Below are positions 22,001 through 31,325 of a stretch of 64,000 nt of DNA, in pieces. Every line of letters starts with the position of its first letter. Within the stretch, counting starts at the first letter, position 1. The stretch is from contig NC_060210.1 in the NCBI RefSeq assembly GCF_021130785.1, positions 186,752,501 through 186,816,500 on the forward strand, written 5' to 3'. Source of the DNA: Homalodisca vitripennis (lineage: Eukaryota; Arthropoda; Insecta; Hemiptera; Cicadellidae). The notes under the pieces are model-generated. The model worked only from the letters and a program-made list of their open reading frames with translations, was not told the origin of the DNA and did no database searches. A program made the position numbers and the translations under genes.

Positions 22001-24062
22001 TTTGTTTGCATTTATTCCTTAAAAGCATAGAGTAAGCTTAAACATAATTGCACTTCTTATTTAAACCTTTTCTGTAATCTCTTAAAGCTATATAGTTAGC
22101 CAGATAATAAAATTGGAAGTTTTATTAAAAATATAATTTAGCTGTACCGTTGAGCAAATATTAAGTACGCTGTGATCGATAGGTATTGTAATGCACATAT
22201 CAAAGACAAAGTTACGTCCATTATATATTTATTATAAAAGTTGCCTTTTATGGCAGCTCTAGGCTTTGTAGACCTTCTTGTGTATATACCTTTAGGGCAA
22301 AAAGCAAACTCAACTGTGGCTCTGAAATACTAAGACCGTAGTTAATTTCATAAATATTTTTAGACAAAATTTCTGGGTTGGAGCAACAAGACAAACTCAA
22401 CCTTTGCGCAAGAAATATAATAGATTCTTTCGAACCAGAAGTACTCATCCTCGCGAAAAGCTTAAAATAATTTCAAAGTCAATTGCAATTCCCCTCCACA
22501 CACAAGGTCTTAACCACAAACTTTGAAATAATTTGTACCTAAAATATACCTACTTCCGTTTCAACATATATGCCGTTGATATAGCTCCATCATTTTTTAA
22601 ATGGCCAGTGCGTTAACTGTGTAAAGCTAACGACTTTAGGATTTATCCCACTGGCGTAAAATATTTCAATTGTTACAGGAATTGCTGGAGCCTTGGGGAG
22701 AAATTCCAGTTGTATCACGGTACTGTTTCACTCCCCGACTTCAGAGTCCTAAAAAGCACAGCTCTTGAAACTTAAATCTGAAAAGGATCAGGCGATTTTA
22801 TTCTCTTCCAGTGACTATCACTTATCCCTAGAGTGTTTGTAATGTCATTTAAAAAGGAAATTTGCATGGAGTCCCTGATTTTCAACATACAATTGTGTGT
22901 CAAACCGTGGTTAACTTCTATTAAAACTAAACTTTGTTAATGTCTTAGGCGAATACTTCCAAGAGGTTGCGAATTTGATGAAAGCCAAAGTTAACGGTAC
23001 CCTGACCCCAGACCGGAAAATGTTCTACTACGCAGGTCACGACTACACTCTACTGGGCATGCAAGGCATTCTGGGCTTGGCGGATGAGCCCACTGGCCAC
23101 CTTAACGCCAGGACTGGCTCTTCCTTGATACTAGAACTCCACAAGGATCAGGACACCAGTCAGTACTCAGTTAAGGTAAACAAGTATTAAAATATGCTAC
23201 AGTTATTCCTACCATCCTTGAACTCACAGATGTTTTAACATTTATAACGTTTCATTAGAGAAGGGTTGTTATATTTTATCATGTTCCTTCTGCTTAGTTC
23301 AATCCAAAATAAAGCCATAAAATAAGACCAATGTATTATAATACTTAGAGAAACAATAGCCTTTACTGGCCAGCCCACACTGCAAGTGGCTAGTGTGCTC
23401 GTCAGCACTATAAAATGCTTGGGACTCTAAATAGCGTTCCAAAATAGTCTTTAGCTCCTTTGGTGTTGGTGCAATTTTAAATGAATTTGGTAACTTTTTC
23501 ATCAAACAAACCCTCTGCTTATTGTTTCATATCCATGTATGTCTCGGTCCATTGTCAGCATACATTTAGATGTAAAAAATAGAGTTCTCAAAAATTACAG
23601 ACTACGCAACCTCTACAATTGTAACTTCTTGAAGGGTTCCTATGAAGATTTTTCTGAACCTCGACTGAGAAATTATCCAAACCCACCATTAAATTGTTAG
23701 TATATCTTAATCTTCCGATTTTGAGTTACTCTTATAGTAATTGAATTAAGTTTCGAAGTAATTTGTTTCTACGATTTAATTCTATATCGGTAATTTCTAC
23801 GACATATACATCTCATATCTGGGGATTTATTGCAAACTATTTATGGCCATAATTTATAGCTAAGGTATAAACAATCGTTATGGTAAATAACATCGTGTTC
23901 CAGGTCGTGTACATAGACGGTTCTTCTGAAGACTTGGAACCTATTGACGTCGACATCCCGGGCTGTGGCTCGCCCTGCGACTTCCATCTTCTGATGAGCA
24001 AGGCGGAGAAGTACTACGACATCAAAAACTGGCAGACGGAGTGTCAGATTATAGAGGACTGA
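7360..24062 (+). CDS. Histidine acid phosphatase (lysosomal/secreted type), 7 exons
   Basis: Joining exons 7360-7506, 8515-8619, 17680-17919, 19209-19421, 20521-20647, 22949-23175 and 23904-24062 gives 1218 nt, 405 residues plus stop, with every intron GT-AG and no frameshift. Family: branch-2 histidine phosphatases (lysosomal/prostatic/venom acid phosphatases), which hydrolyse phosphomonoesters through a phosphohistidine intermediate. Seen: a hydrophobic signal segment (about residues 5-24), R52-H53-G54-x-R56-x-P58 (nucleophile His53), and the AGHDYT motif with H308-D309 (general acid). Asn-glycosylation sequons occur at N117, N181-T and N293. A C-terminal cysteine cluster (PGCGSPC and a later Cys) matches the family's disulfides. 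No C-terminal membrane anchor is seen, so a soluble lysosomal or secreted enzyme is inferred. Odd: the stretch after YVRS (residues 121-128) lacks the DVDRT loop carrying the family's third catalytic Arg. A tail-to-tail pseudogene copy lies downstream. Confidence 0.9.
7507..8514 (+). other. Intron 1 of acid phosphatase gene 1
   Basis: GT (gtaagt) at 7507 to AG at 8513-8514 (gttttag). About 1 kb of AT-rich sequence with no gene or clear mobile element. Confidence 0.8.
8515..8619 (+). CDS. Acid phosphatase gene 1, exon 2 (RHG motif)
   Basis: Residues 50-84. Begins FTRHGSRGP, the phosphate-binding RHGxRxP signature with the nucleophilic His, and ends WPYGEAQLTN, matching the family's 'WP.G..QLT..G' block. 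The usual RHGDR Asp is Ser here, which is not a catalytic position. Both exon ends are phase 0 (tag|TTT and AAT|gtaagt). The donor and last coding bases are the first unit of a 63-bp tandem array that continues into the intron. Confidence 0.9.
8605..8990 (+). repeat. 63-bp tandem array that includes the exon 2 splice donor
   Basis: Units of about 63 bp begin at the end of exon 2 ('ctcaactcacgaatgtaagt') and recur with donors or donor-like sites at 8620, 8683, about 8747, 8810, about 8873 and about 8936. The unit also carries 'ttactgcatataaacgtata'. Copies 1, 2 and 4 keep a perfect GTAAGT; the others are degraded. Use of any downstream donor would read into TAA a few codons past the first donor, so only the first donor preserves the protein. 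Confidence 0.85.
8991..11339 (+). other. Intron 2, left part, non-coding
   Basis: Part of the 9-kb intron 2 (8620-17679). AT-rich, no supported gene; the open frame at 9777-9971 has no recognisable protein character. Confidence 0.5.
11340..11480 (+). repeat. Dispersed repeat copy A
   Basis: About 140 bp similar, in the same orientation, to 44965-45112. Both contain the sequence 'acacatytatgargtcttaaag' and 'attttccg' followed by 'cctgag'. Unclassified; likely a fragment of an interspersed repeat. The open frame through it is not a gene. Confidence 0.6.
11651..11812 (+). repeat. Four 44-bp hairpin repeats at piggyBac left end
   Basis: Units begin ACCGCC at 11651, 11695, 11739 and 11783, exactly 44 bp apart. 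Each contains the perfect 16-bp palindrome AGCCTATATATAGGCT. The first three also carry ACCGCCA at one end and TGGYGGTAA or CGGCGGTAA at the other, so a unit can fold into a hairpin and repeats the inner TIR sequence. Likely transposase-binding subterminal repeats (inference). Confidence 0.9.
12190..14133 (+). CDS. piggyBac transposase (PGBD-like), C-terminus frameshifted
   Basis: Cut-and-paste transposase that excises and inserts the element at TTAA through a hairpin intermediate. The open frame runs from 12130, but I prefer the second Met (12190, MSKRQRSP). This gives 647 residues, an acidic and Ser-rich N-terminus and the usual layout. The DDE-like catalytic triad is visible: Asp in SMSIDESL (near 13229), Asp in LYLDNFF (near 13492), and Asp in GGIDGTDQ (near 13819). 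The C-terminus ends early. One base after KQKD (about 14098-14101) the frame shifts to a stop at 14131-14133. In the next frame there are paired cysteines (CSVC, CTNC) and HPEC, the cysteine-rich domain expected in this family, ending at 14219-14221. Confidence 0.92.
   Translation: MSKRQRSPVSEGTLFQNVVESGINVFSDEDSNTDNSLNDSSSSDFVDDSDADPTYNPDLPSTSAGPGKCTVPNPIVTPRPDVGNFSTSDDSEDESIYRTPNPSLTNLTSTPLRRGSCIDEFSSSEEDINNVNTQREICHRPIRRRQPRRRLPAIDIGEARARQDDPESSWDEIIENEDSGFQHSFQYAELPGPKHCPPQDSKPITYLNLFLTSTLISTFVLETNRYATNYLAAHVNRLSPHSRLKDWTNVTVAEMKAFLAIVLNMGLICKPTIESYWSQKSSQSTTWFRKLMSRNRFEIILKFFHITDVSNIPQHGQPDYNPLGRFQPLIDHANRLFRQFYTPNQSMSIDESLVGTKKRIGLTQYMPKKKHHRWGIKLWVLCDAITHYCVAFSCYKGARNMEDIEQRAECGLAHKVVVNLMEMGNYLNKGFHLYLDNFFTSIPLARYLYSKLTWLTGTLRLNRKGVPKQLKGKYRVGQKVYVRKGPILQMAWREKKSNKSQFIILSTNSEATSVRYTIRRNRNIIIKTKPKIVHQYNRGMGGIDGTDQMLYTYLDERKNLKPWKKVIFNVLGRMVLNAYVLYKINTQKPMCRYDFMVDIVEELAADKITGRADAGTGGDGPGGKFGLEKLPDTKQKDLLCLFRKKQS
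14098..14221 (+). pseudogene. Out-of-frame cysteine-rich domain of the piggyBac transposase
   Basis: In the +1 frame relative to the transposase, the sequence encodes CSVC, CTNC, HPEC and a final HNC before TAA. This spacing matches the zinc-binding C-terminal domain of piggyBac transposases, which recognises end sequences. A single extra base near 14098 separates it from the main frame. It could be a real inactivating insertion or a sequencing error. Confidence 0.75.
15092..17679 (+). other. Intron 2, right part, non-coding
   Basis: AT-rich with no supported gene. A 40-bp direct duplication occurs at 15481-15559. Short open frames at 15668-15922 and 16484-16759 show no family features. Confidence 0.5.
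15481..15559. repeat. 40-bp direct tandem duplication
   Basis: Two identical copies of a 40-bp unit starting 'cgatattactatcagctatt' at 15481 and 15521. Perfect identity indicates a recent duplication. Confidence 0.9.
17680..17919 (+). CDS. Acid phosphatase gene 1, exon 3
   Basis: Residues 85-164, phase 0 at both ends (tttttcag|AGA and CAG|gtaagt). Begins GRARLYKLGKKVRSLY, matching the family's 'G...LG..LR..Y' helix, and continues to LAGLYPP and WQAIPLFPNY (family: LAGLFPP and WQPIPVH). Between YVRS and SAEHFLAGL only two residues (MI) are present, where relatives have about seven including DVDRT. That places an in-frame deletion on the third catalytic Arg loop. Confidence 0.9.
17920..19208 (+). 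other. Intron 3 of acid phosphatase gene 1
   Basis: gtaagt at 17920 to tttttcag at 19208. Contains a (TA)n microsatellite at about 18997-19042; no gene. Confidence 0.8.
18997..19042. repeat. (TA)n microsatellite
   Basis: About 23 uninterrupted TA units. Confidence 0.95.
19209..19421 (+). CDS. Acid phosphatase gene 1, exon 4
   Basis: Residues 165-235, phase 0. Encodes LVYSKETRWCPRF (a Cys of the conserved disulfide), a helical stretch with an NLT sequon, and ISKWAAMYTLWESMFCP, corresponding to the family's 'VYDTLFCE' helix and second Cys. The last 67 bases and the donor are the first copy of a 121-bp triplication. Splicing from this first donor keeps the frame. Confidence 0.9.
19355..19690 (+). 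repeat. 121-bp triplication of the exon 4 end and its splice donor
   Basis: Copies begin at 19355, 19476 and 19597 (spacing 121 and 121). Each carries the last 67 exonic bases, the donor 'ccggtaagta', and about 50 intronic bases; the third is cut short near 19690. Copies are nearly identical apart from a few substitutions and one extra G in copy 2 (about 19500-19504), so the event is recent. The period is not a multiple of three and intronic stops follow donor 1, so donors 2 and 3 would truncate the protein. Confidence 0.95.
19691..20520 (+). other. Intron 4, remainder
   Basis: Non-coding up to the acceptor gtctgttcag at 20520. The open frame at 20152-20373 shows no family character. A weaker acceptor at 20478 is also in frame and would add 14 residues. 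Confidence 0.6.
20521..20647 (+). CDS. Acid phosphatase gene 1, exon 5
   Basis: Residues 236-277 plus the first base of 278. Begins DEEGLPLPEWT, matching the family's 'LPLPEW' segment. I chose 20521 because the acceptor (cgtctgttcag) is strong and the distance from the exon 4 Cys then matches relatives. Donor caag|gtgag, phase 1. Confidence 0.82.
21082..21447. mobile_element. TA-flanked MITE (Tc1/mariner type)
   Basis: About 30-bp imperfect terminal inverted repeats: the left begins CAACGTGTCAAAAAAGTCCC, and the right, read in reverse complement, begins CAAAGTGTCTAAAAAGACCC. Both are flanked by TA (21080-21081 and 21448-21449). Length 366 bp, no coding capacity. TA duplication and small size point to a non-autonomous IS630/Tc1/mariner derivative. 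Confidence 0.7.
21950..22870 (+). mobile_element. Degraded Helitron fragment (3' half)
   Basis: Shares several blocks in the same order with 63050-63540 of the intact-ended Helitron: 'aaagcatagagtaagcttaa', 'tacctaaaatatacctay', and 'aattccagtt'. Neither the TC start nor the CTAG end is present. The limits are approximate. Confidence 0.6.
22949..23175 (+). CDS. Acid phosphatase gene 1, exon 6 (HD motif)
   Basis: Completes Gly278 and encodes residues 279-353. Contains FYYAGHDYTLLGMQ, in which H308 and D309 form the family's C-terminal HD motif (Asp is the general acid), then TGSSLILELH, matching the conserved 'ELY' strand. Acceptor tgtcttag, donor AAG|gtaaac, phase 0 at the 3' end. Confidence 0.9.
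23299..23545 (-). mobile_element. LINE 3' fragment in intron 6
   Basis: Minus-strand fragment whose translation (LPNSFKIAPTPKELKT, then SQAFYSADE) matches the C-terminal tail of the LINE at 5940-6060. Short, 5'-truncated; inserted opposite to the acid phosphatase gene within intron 6 (23176-23903). Confidence 0.75.
23904..24062 (+). CDS. Acid phosphatase gene 1, exon 7 (C-terminus)
   Basis: Residues 354-405 and stop TGA (24060-24062). VVYIDG, then PGCGSPCDFHLL and WQTECQ reproduce the family's C-terminal cysteine pattern. No anchor follows. Acceptor ttccag at 23903. AATAAA at 24564-24569 is a possible poly(A) signal about 500 bases downstream. Confidence 0.92.
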   Translation, partial: VVYIDGSSEDLEPIDVDIPGCGSPCDFHLLMSKAEKYYDIKNWQTECQIIED

Positions 24063-25378
24063 GTAGAGGCCTTCGGAGTGGAGTGATATGACGGCAAGAC
24101 TTTAATAAGCGGCCTACACTCGACATTCGATCGTCATTATCGAACGATTCGATACATTTCCCAACTACGATATTATATAATGATCGTACAACGAGAATTA
24201 TTGTACTTTAAAAACATAAATAACATATTACAACAAAATATGAAAGAATTTTCACCCGACAGATGCATTAATTTCCCTGCTGCATAAAACTTTACAAATA
24301 TAGTTTGCTAGACAGTCTGCCGGTATTCTACTACCGCTCTGCAAGAACTTTCAATTTCATGTCCATAGCCACTTTCCAATTATCCAAAAAGTGGTTACTA
24401 CTCGTTGTTTGTTGTTTACATTAAAAATTATTATAATTGATCAATAATTTGAAATTACATGATAAATTGTAATATCTAATTATTACTCGATAAAACAACC
24501 GAATAATGAGTGTAGGACGCTTATTAAAGTCTACTCGTAATGGCAATCAAAGATTCAAACAAGAATAAAGTTCAAGGGATTTACTAATACAATAATAATA
24601 ATTGTAGTAAGTCTTAGCATATTTTCCAAAATATAATCTTGTGGCTTCCTAAATTACATTTATTATTGTTATACAAGAGCTTATTTCTTAGTAAAATACT
24701 GAGTTTTGTAGATTGAAATACAAAAATCGAATTCGTTAAGTATATTTTAATTCAATATCAGTGCTGCCATTCATTCTGTCTTTGTACGTATTAAACACAG
24801 ACGTTTATCCTTGGAAAAGTGTATTTTTTATAAACCTAGCAGGTTACAAAAGGAGCAGTAGTACTTTACAAACAAAAAAATTTCAACTCTGTACAATTCG
24901 TGTTCAATAAAAATAAATTGCTCGTCCTGACAGCACAATTTGCACAACCAAATGTTTGAGTCATACACTGGAGCTTCTTTAAACCAGATTTGACGAGACT
25001 GAGGTAATTCAGAAAAATTAATTAATTCGGAACAATATACTAAATTAGTGTAATGGCACTATTTTATAATTACTCAAAACAATTTATATATATATTAATA
25101 AGACCATTTGTATCTGCCTAGTCTATTACAAAGATGTAAAATAAGGTAGAATCGTTATCTCAACCTTTATCACCGGGTGCCCCGTTATCACTGTTCCTTG
25201 TTCTTTTTGGTTCATTCAGATAATTCTGTTTGTGGTCGACATCATGCTGTTGTTTTATTTTAGTTCATAATATTAATACAAAGGAAACAGCCATTACTTT
25301 AATGCAAAATCTTTTATATTTAACCTGTATCAGTAAGACAAAGAAACGTAATACCAACAAGTATATTGTCATGGGTGC
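24063..25378. other. 3' flank of gene 1
   Basis: Probable 3' UTR followed by AT-rich intergenic DNA. AATAAA at 24564-24569. No other gene. Confidence 0.5.
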
Positions 25379-25954
25379 GTCGACAATGAGAGGATTGGCG
25401 TGTGGCCTAAAATTGGAACCTCAACATCTCCCCACACACGTCTGTGTGTGAATAGCTAGTGGTCGACAATGAGAGGATTGGCGTGTGGCCTAAAATTGGA
25501 ACCTCAACATCTCCCCACACACGTCTGTGTGTGAATAGCTAGTGGTCGACAATGAGAGGATTGGCGTGTGGCCTAAAATTGGAACCTCAACATCTCCCCA
25601 CACACGTCTGTGTGTGAATAGCTAGTGGTCGACAATGAGAGGATTGGCGTGTGGCCTAAAGTTAGAACCTCAACATCTCCCCACACACGTCTGTGTGTGA
25701 ATAGCTAGTGGTCGACAATGAGAGGATTGGCGTGTGGCCTAAAATTGGAACCTCAACATCTCCCCACACACGTCTGTGTGTGAATAGCTAGTGGTCGACA
25801 TGAGAGGATTGGCGTGTGGCCTAAAGTTGGAACCTCAACATCTCCCCACACACGTCTGTGTGTGAATAGCTAGTGGTCGACATGAGAGGATTGGCGTGTG
25901 GCCTAAAGTTGAAACCTCAACATCTCCCCACACACGTCTGTGTGTGAATAGCTA
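25379..25954. repeat. 83-bp satellite, 7 copies
   Basis: Units start GTCGAC at 25379, 25462, 25545, 25628, 25711, 25794 and 25876 (83-bp steps, the sixth copy one base short). Each has 'gagaggattggcgtgtggcc' and a near-perfect hairpin CACACACG-TC-TGTGTGTG. Copies differ at only a few sites, so the array is young. It lies in the short interval between the two phosphatase 3' ends. Confidence 0.95.
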
Positions 25955-26401
25955 ATGAACTAGTTATCGATAAACATCGACACTACGGCAAAGTTTCTAT
26001 CCTTAACTTACAGAATACTTAGAAGTGTAATTATGCACTTTTTATGTGATCACACGTTAAGCCTTTATAAAAATGATGTAATAATATAGAGAAGGGGAAA
26101 TGGCAACAGCTATAGATTTTTTCATGTTTTTCACACCGATTAATCACTGTATGAAACTTAGATACACCATTATACGCCCGAAACCAAAATGCAGTAAAAA
26201 AAGTGCACTGCATAGTAAGGACCGGCTTCAAAAAAAGCAAAAACTGTTTTTCTGTCTGGGAAAATATTGGCGACTGTTTTTGGAATAGTTATTTTTATCG
26301 ATTATTTTCACGAAGGAAAAACCGTAATATTGGGAGATTAAAATACTTTTTCACCAAGATACTTTTTCACCGTCTCACACCCCATCGGTTGCCTGATTAA
26401 C
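25955..26401. other. No recognised feature
   Basis: AT-rich, short overlapping open frames without family character. Confidence 0.4.
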
Positions 26402-26660
26402 CATCCGTCTTTCTCACCAGATGTAGCCCCAAGCGACTTATTTGTGTTCCCTTATAAAAATTTTGAGGTCGGAGAACAATGATTTTCGTCAAAGGAAGAG
26501 GCAATGACTTTCTTTTTGGACAGGTTACAGAGATGAGAGCATTGCTGGGAGAAGAGTGTAGAGTAACAATGAGCCTATGTTGAAAAATATTTAAAAAATG
26601 TCAGAAAAATGTCTTGCATCTTTGTTAGGGCGGAAAATTTTCAGACCATCCCCGTAGCTC
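26402..26660 (+). pseudogene. mariner-like transposase C-terminal relic
   Basis: In one frame from about 26401, HPSFSPDVAPSDLFVFP and then KNFEVGEQ stop match the last catalytic-Asp block of mariner transposases (SPDLAPSDxxLFP). Broken frames follow, resembling the family's C-terminal 'WEK..' and 'YVEKY' segment near 26550-26590. No catalytic core upstream, so only a fragment. Confidence 0.7.
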
Positions 26661-27467
26661 AGAACTGGATAGCAGAGCTACAATATGTAATTTAGCCTAC
26701 TAGGTTATATAGTTACCATTCCTATATATTCATACGAGTGTTTGTACATGTTCTAAATCAATAGTTTGTCACTGGATAATCCAGTTTTTATTACATTTCA
26801 TGGATTGCAAACCCAAATAAACTCTGTTCGGTAATTTTGTGTACAAAAAATGTACATAACATGTTAAAATAAATGCATTGATAGTAAGTTCTGGGTTTTA
26901 GCCTTAAATATATTCATATATTTAAAATTATCCACTGCGAACTTTAACTAACTAGCTTTAATTAAAAAGAGTCACATCGTTCAGTTCATTACGAAAGCAA
27001 GATTGTTGTCTTTATACTGTATACTTATCTTTACCCACGATAACTTTCGATGTTGATGGTGAAAACTGGTCAATTAGGAGCCGTTCTTCAGGGTGTTGCC
27101 CGCTGGGGGCGAACGAGAAGTCTCCCATATTAACTCGAAATCTTGGGTTGAATTTGGTTTCATAAGCAAGAACATGATGGAATATAAATCTATAAACTTG
27201 TGAAAACGTTTTTTATAGGTACAAAATGGTAGAAATGTAAAATTCGGTACACCTTTGACGATAAAGTATCATTTATTACTGTTGCAGTGAAAGACTAAAA
27301 ATATTGGCGTGCAAGGTGTTCTCAGCTGATATAACGTGCAGAGCTCTTCTAAGATCATCCTCCAAAACCAGCAAATCTTATATAGTTACAGAGTTGCTAT
27401 TACAGTCCATGACTCAAGCCTATACTACTGAATATAAGAATAATGAATAAAAGAAAAAAATATACTT
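26661..27467. other. No recognised feature
   Basis: AT-rich; the GC-richer patch at 27075-27135 has no clear coding content. Confidence 0.4.
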
Positions 27468-27647
27468 CTAGTTCATTGTACAACATGGTTTCACAGGTTC
27501 CAAAATACATTCTTGGTTCCAGTTTGTGATATTGTAATATTTCTCGGTGATATTCAACAATTGGTAGAGGTCACAGGGGGAACCACAACCCTGAATGTTG
27601 ATATCTTCAGGCACCGATTCTGGAGAACCTCCGTCAACGTAGAGAAC
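27468..27647 (-). pseudogene. Acid phosphatase locus 2, exon 7
   Basis: Reads VLYVDGGSPES, then QGCGSPCDLYQLL and WNQEC, closely matching exon 7 of gene 1 with a tail seven residues longer; stop at 27468-27470. The acceptor CAG lies at 27648-27650, so the Met at 27665 is intronic and not a start. This exon itself is intact. Confidence 0.88.
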
Positions 27648-27720
27648 CTGCAGCAGACCTTCCATTATGTTTTTGTGTTCTAGTCTAAGTGATAGTGAGT
27701 ATTTGTGTGGTATTTTTTTA

Positions 27721-28280
27721 AGGGTAGGGTACGATAAGCGGACCCGGTTTTTTATATCGAAATTGGCAACCGATATTACTTAATCATAACCATCGATATA
27801 ATCAATCGATACTAATTAATCATTTTTAATAACCTATTTCAACAGTTGTAAATACTTTCAAATAATACACGTAAAGTAATATTTCAATTTAACATAAAAA
27901 ACATTTGATTATTAAAAATGACAGTCAATTTTAGAAAACAACACAACATTGCTTTGAAAGATGATAAGACATGTTTACCGTGTCTTCAATATGGACTCGT
28001 ACCGAAAAAACCCATTATGTGAAATTTGTGGGAAAGAAGTAAATGTAACTGTGAGAGGAGCAAATATGGTCTTCTTCGGTTTTCCTAATTTTTTTACAAT
28101 AATTTGTTTGATCACTGTTAATATTAAATTCACATTTTAATTTAAAACATATGTTTGTTATTGGGAACTATAGATACTTTTATATCGATTGATAATCTAG
28201 GATTTGAGATGCGAATATCAGGTATCAATGATTACATTCTTCGATATAAAAAACCGGGTCCGCTTATTGTACCCTACCCC
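27721..28280. mobile_element. TTA-flanked MITE with 40-bp TIRs
   Basis: Inverted repeats of about 40 bp: 27721-27761 reads GGGTAGGGTACGATAAGCGG then ACCCGG and TATATCGAA. Its reverse complement is at 28241-28280 with one clear mismatch (G/A). Flanked by TTA at 27718-27720 and 28281-28283, the target duplication typical of PIF/Harbinger elements. Interior is AT-rich with ATCGAT words and one 59-codon open frame. Confidence 0.85.
27961..28140 (+). CDS. Small zinc-finger-like open frame inside the MITE
   Basis: 59 codons starting MIRHVYRVFNMDSYRKNP, with a CEICGKE cysteine pair and a VFFGFPN segment. The Cys-x2-Cys followed by an 'F.FP' block vaguely recalls the first half of a THAP domain, but the second Cys/His pair is absent. 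Most likely a relic of the parent transposon's gene. Function not claimed. Confidence 0.25.
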   Translation: MIRHVYRVFNMDSYRKNPLCEICGKEVNVTVRGANMVFFGFPNFFTIICLITVNIKFTF

Positions 28281-28283
28281 TTA

Positions 28284-29893
<1,610 letters not shown>

Positions 29894-29954
29894 ATACATG
29901 GAGGGTATGAACTCGGGCCACCTTTCTAGAAAATATAAATGATCTATTCGGTCA

Positions 29955-30882
29955 CGGTTACAAGTTTTTAAATGTAACGAAGACCCTTTAGGTTTTGATT
30001 TGAAAGGTCTTAATAAAAGAAGAAGAACATTTGAAACTAGAGCTTCCTATCTCAACCCTGTACAAAATGGCAGCTCATTGAAAATAAATTAAGTTAAAAG
30101 CATGGATGGATCCTGTTCAACTTTCAATGGACAAAGATAGAAAAATAAAACTCAGCATAGGACACCCCGATAGGAAACAAGTGAACCATTTCCCCAAAAT
30201 AGTCTATTTAGGGGGTAGTTTTAAAGTTTTTTAAAGGTAAAGTTACAGTAGTACTAGTAATTACAATTGCATTAAGCAATAAAACGGCTAAAACTTACTC
30301 ATCTGTGCTTTTTATATCAGATATTCAAACTGCTGTCCCAGGACAGTTTGACAATGTCCAAGCCTGTTTAGAAACTTAAAATGACACGCTGTATGGATTC
30401 ACTAGGGATCTTTTACATTTCTGCTACTATTCTGTCCCTAAGGTCATTAATGCTCTGGGGTTTCGTTTTATAGACATTGTTTTTAATGTGACCCGATACA
30501 AAGTAGTCAAGTGACGTGTAGTGATCTTGGTGGCCACTCGATAATTCATCTTCTGCCTACCCAGCGATTTGGAAAAATATTGTTTAAATACTCGCGGACA
30601 TGCAGGCCATAGTTTGGAGGTACTCTATCCTTCTGGAACTAAATTTGGTTACAGCTTTGAGTGAAACATGCTTGAGTTTGTAGGGAAAAGCGGTTGTCTG
30701 CTGAAGCTATTTACCTTGCGAAAGTGGATTTTACGTTATGCCTCAATTAACTTTTAATTAATTTCAGTTAGTTGTCATTTTTTGAGATAGAAAGCTCTAG
30801 TTTCCACTGTTTTTCTTTTATCAAGACCCTTCAAGGGAGGTCCCTAATGGGTCTTTACATTTTAAAAATTTGAGACGCCCCA
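29955..30882 (-). mobile_element. Long-inverted-repeat Tc1/mariner-like relic
   Basis: About 120 bp at 29955-30090 is repeated, inverted and imperfect, at 30760-30882. Shared blocks include 'taataaaagaa', 'gaaactagagcttyctatct' and 'aatgrcarctma'. Between them, on the minus strand around 30330-30600, broken frames spell RWVGRR, IEWPPRS, DYFVSGHIKN and DLRDRI. These correspond to the WIGR-GP-EWP-RSPDL-PLDFFLWG end of IS630/Tc1/mariner-type transposases. The core is missing, so it is a deletion derivative. Confidence 0.65.
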
Positions 30883-31112
30883 CAGAATCAAATTAAGGGA
30901 AATGGGCAAAGTTGTAACAATGACTAAAGATTTAACTTCTATTTCCTAGAAATGTGTCCGGAGGTTCCATCTTTCAATCCTCAGATTGTATCAATTAATT
31001 GTATTTTAACTCACACTGCATACGTATCACTGTATAACTTATATTCCATCTCTCTTTAATTTAAGTGTGTAATGAAACTGTGTCTACATATATTTAGTAG
31101 ATTTTACATCAC

Positions 31113-31325
31113 CTGGACGTAGAAGTTGCCAGTGCTTGGATTGCGGTGGAGCTCGTAGATCAAAGCAGACCCAGTGTTGACGTAGCGATCATTCTTCTGA
31201 CCAAGCATCAACAGTAGGGACAGTATCGTGAAAATCGCGACCTGAGTAGTAGTACATCTTTCTTACATCTGTGCTGTTGTTAACCTTGGATCGGAACATG
31301 TCCACAACCTCTCGGAACAGTTCTC
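31113..31325 (-). pseudogene. Acid phosphatase locus 2, exon 6 (damaged HD motif)
   Basis: Encodes ELFREVVDMFRSKVNNSTD, then KMYYYSG followed by CGC-GAT (Arg-Asp) where gene 1 has His-Asp. After an extra T in a TTTT run near 31233-31245 the frame moves, and the expected TGSALIYELH block is read in the new frame. Length 213 equals the gene 1 exon (227) minus 15 plus 1, which confirms one inserted base. Acceptor CAG at 31326-31328, donor gtgatg at 31112. Confidence 0.85.

Larger units (their letters stand above)
20648..22948 (+). other. Intron 5 with a MITE and a Helitron relic
   Basis: gtgagt at 20648 to tgtcttag at 22948. Holds a TA-flanked MITE (21082-21447) and an old copy of the same Helitron family found at the right edge of the window (about 21950-22870). 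Confidence 0.8.

Noticed and set aside
25379..25954. CRISPR-like array
   Set aside because: Units are contiguous 83-bp tandem repeats without unique spacers, in a eukaryotic context.
27648..27665. ATG at 27665 as the start of a small minus-strand gene
   Set aside because: It lies upstream of a splice acceptor; the homology with exon 7 of gene 1 starts exactly at 27647.
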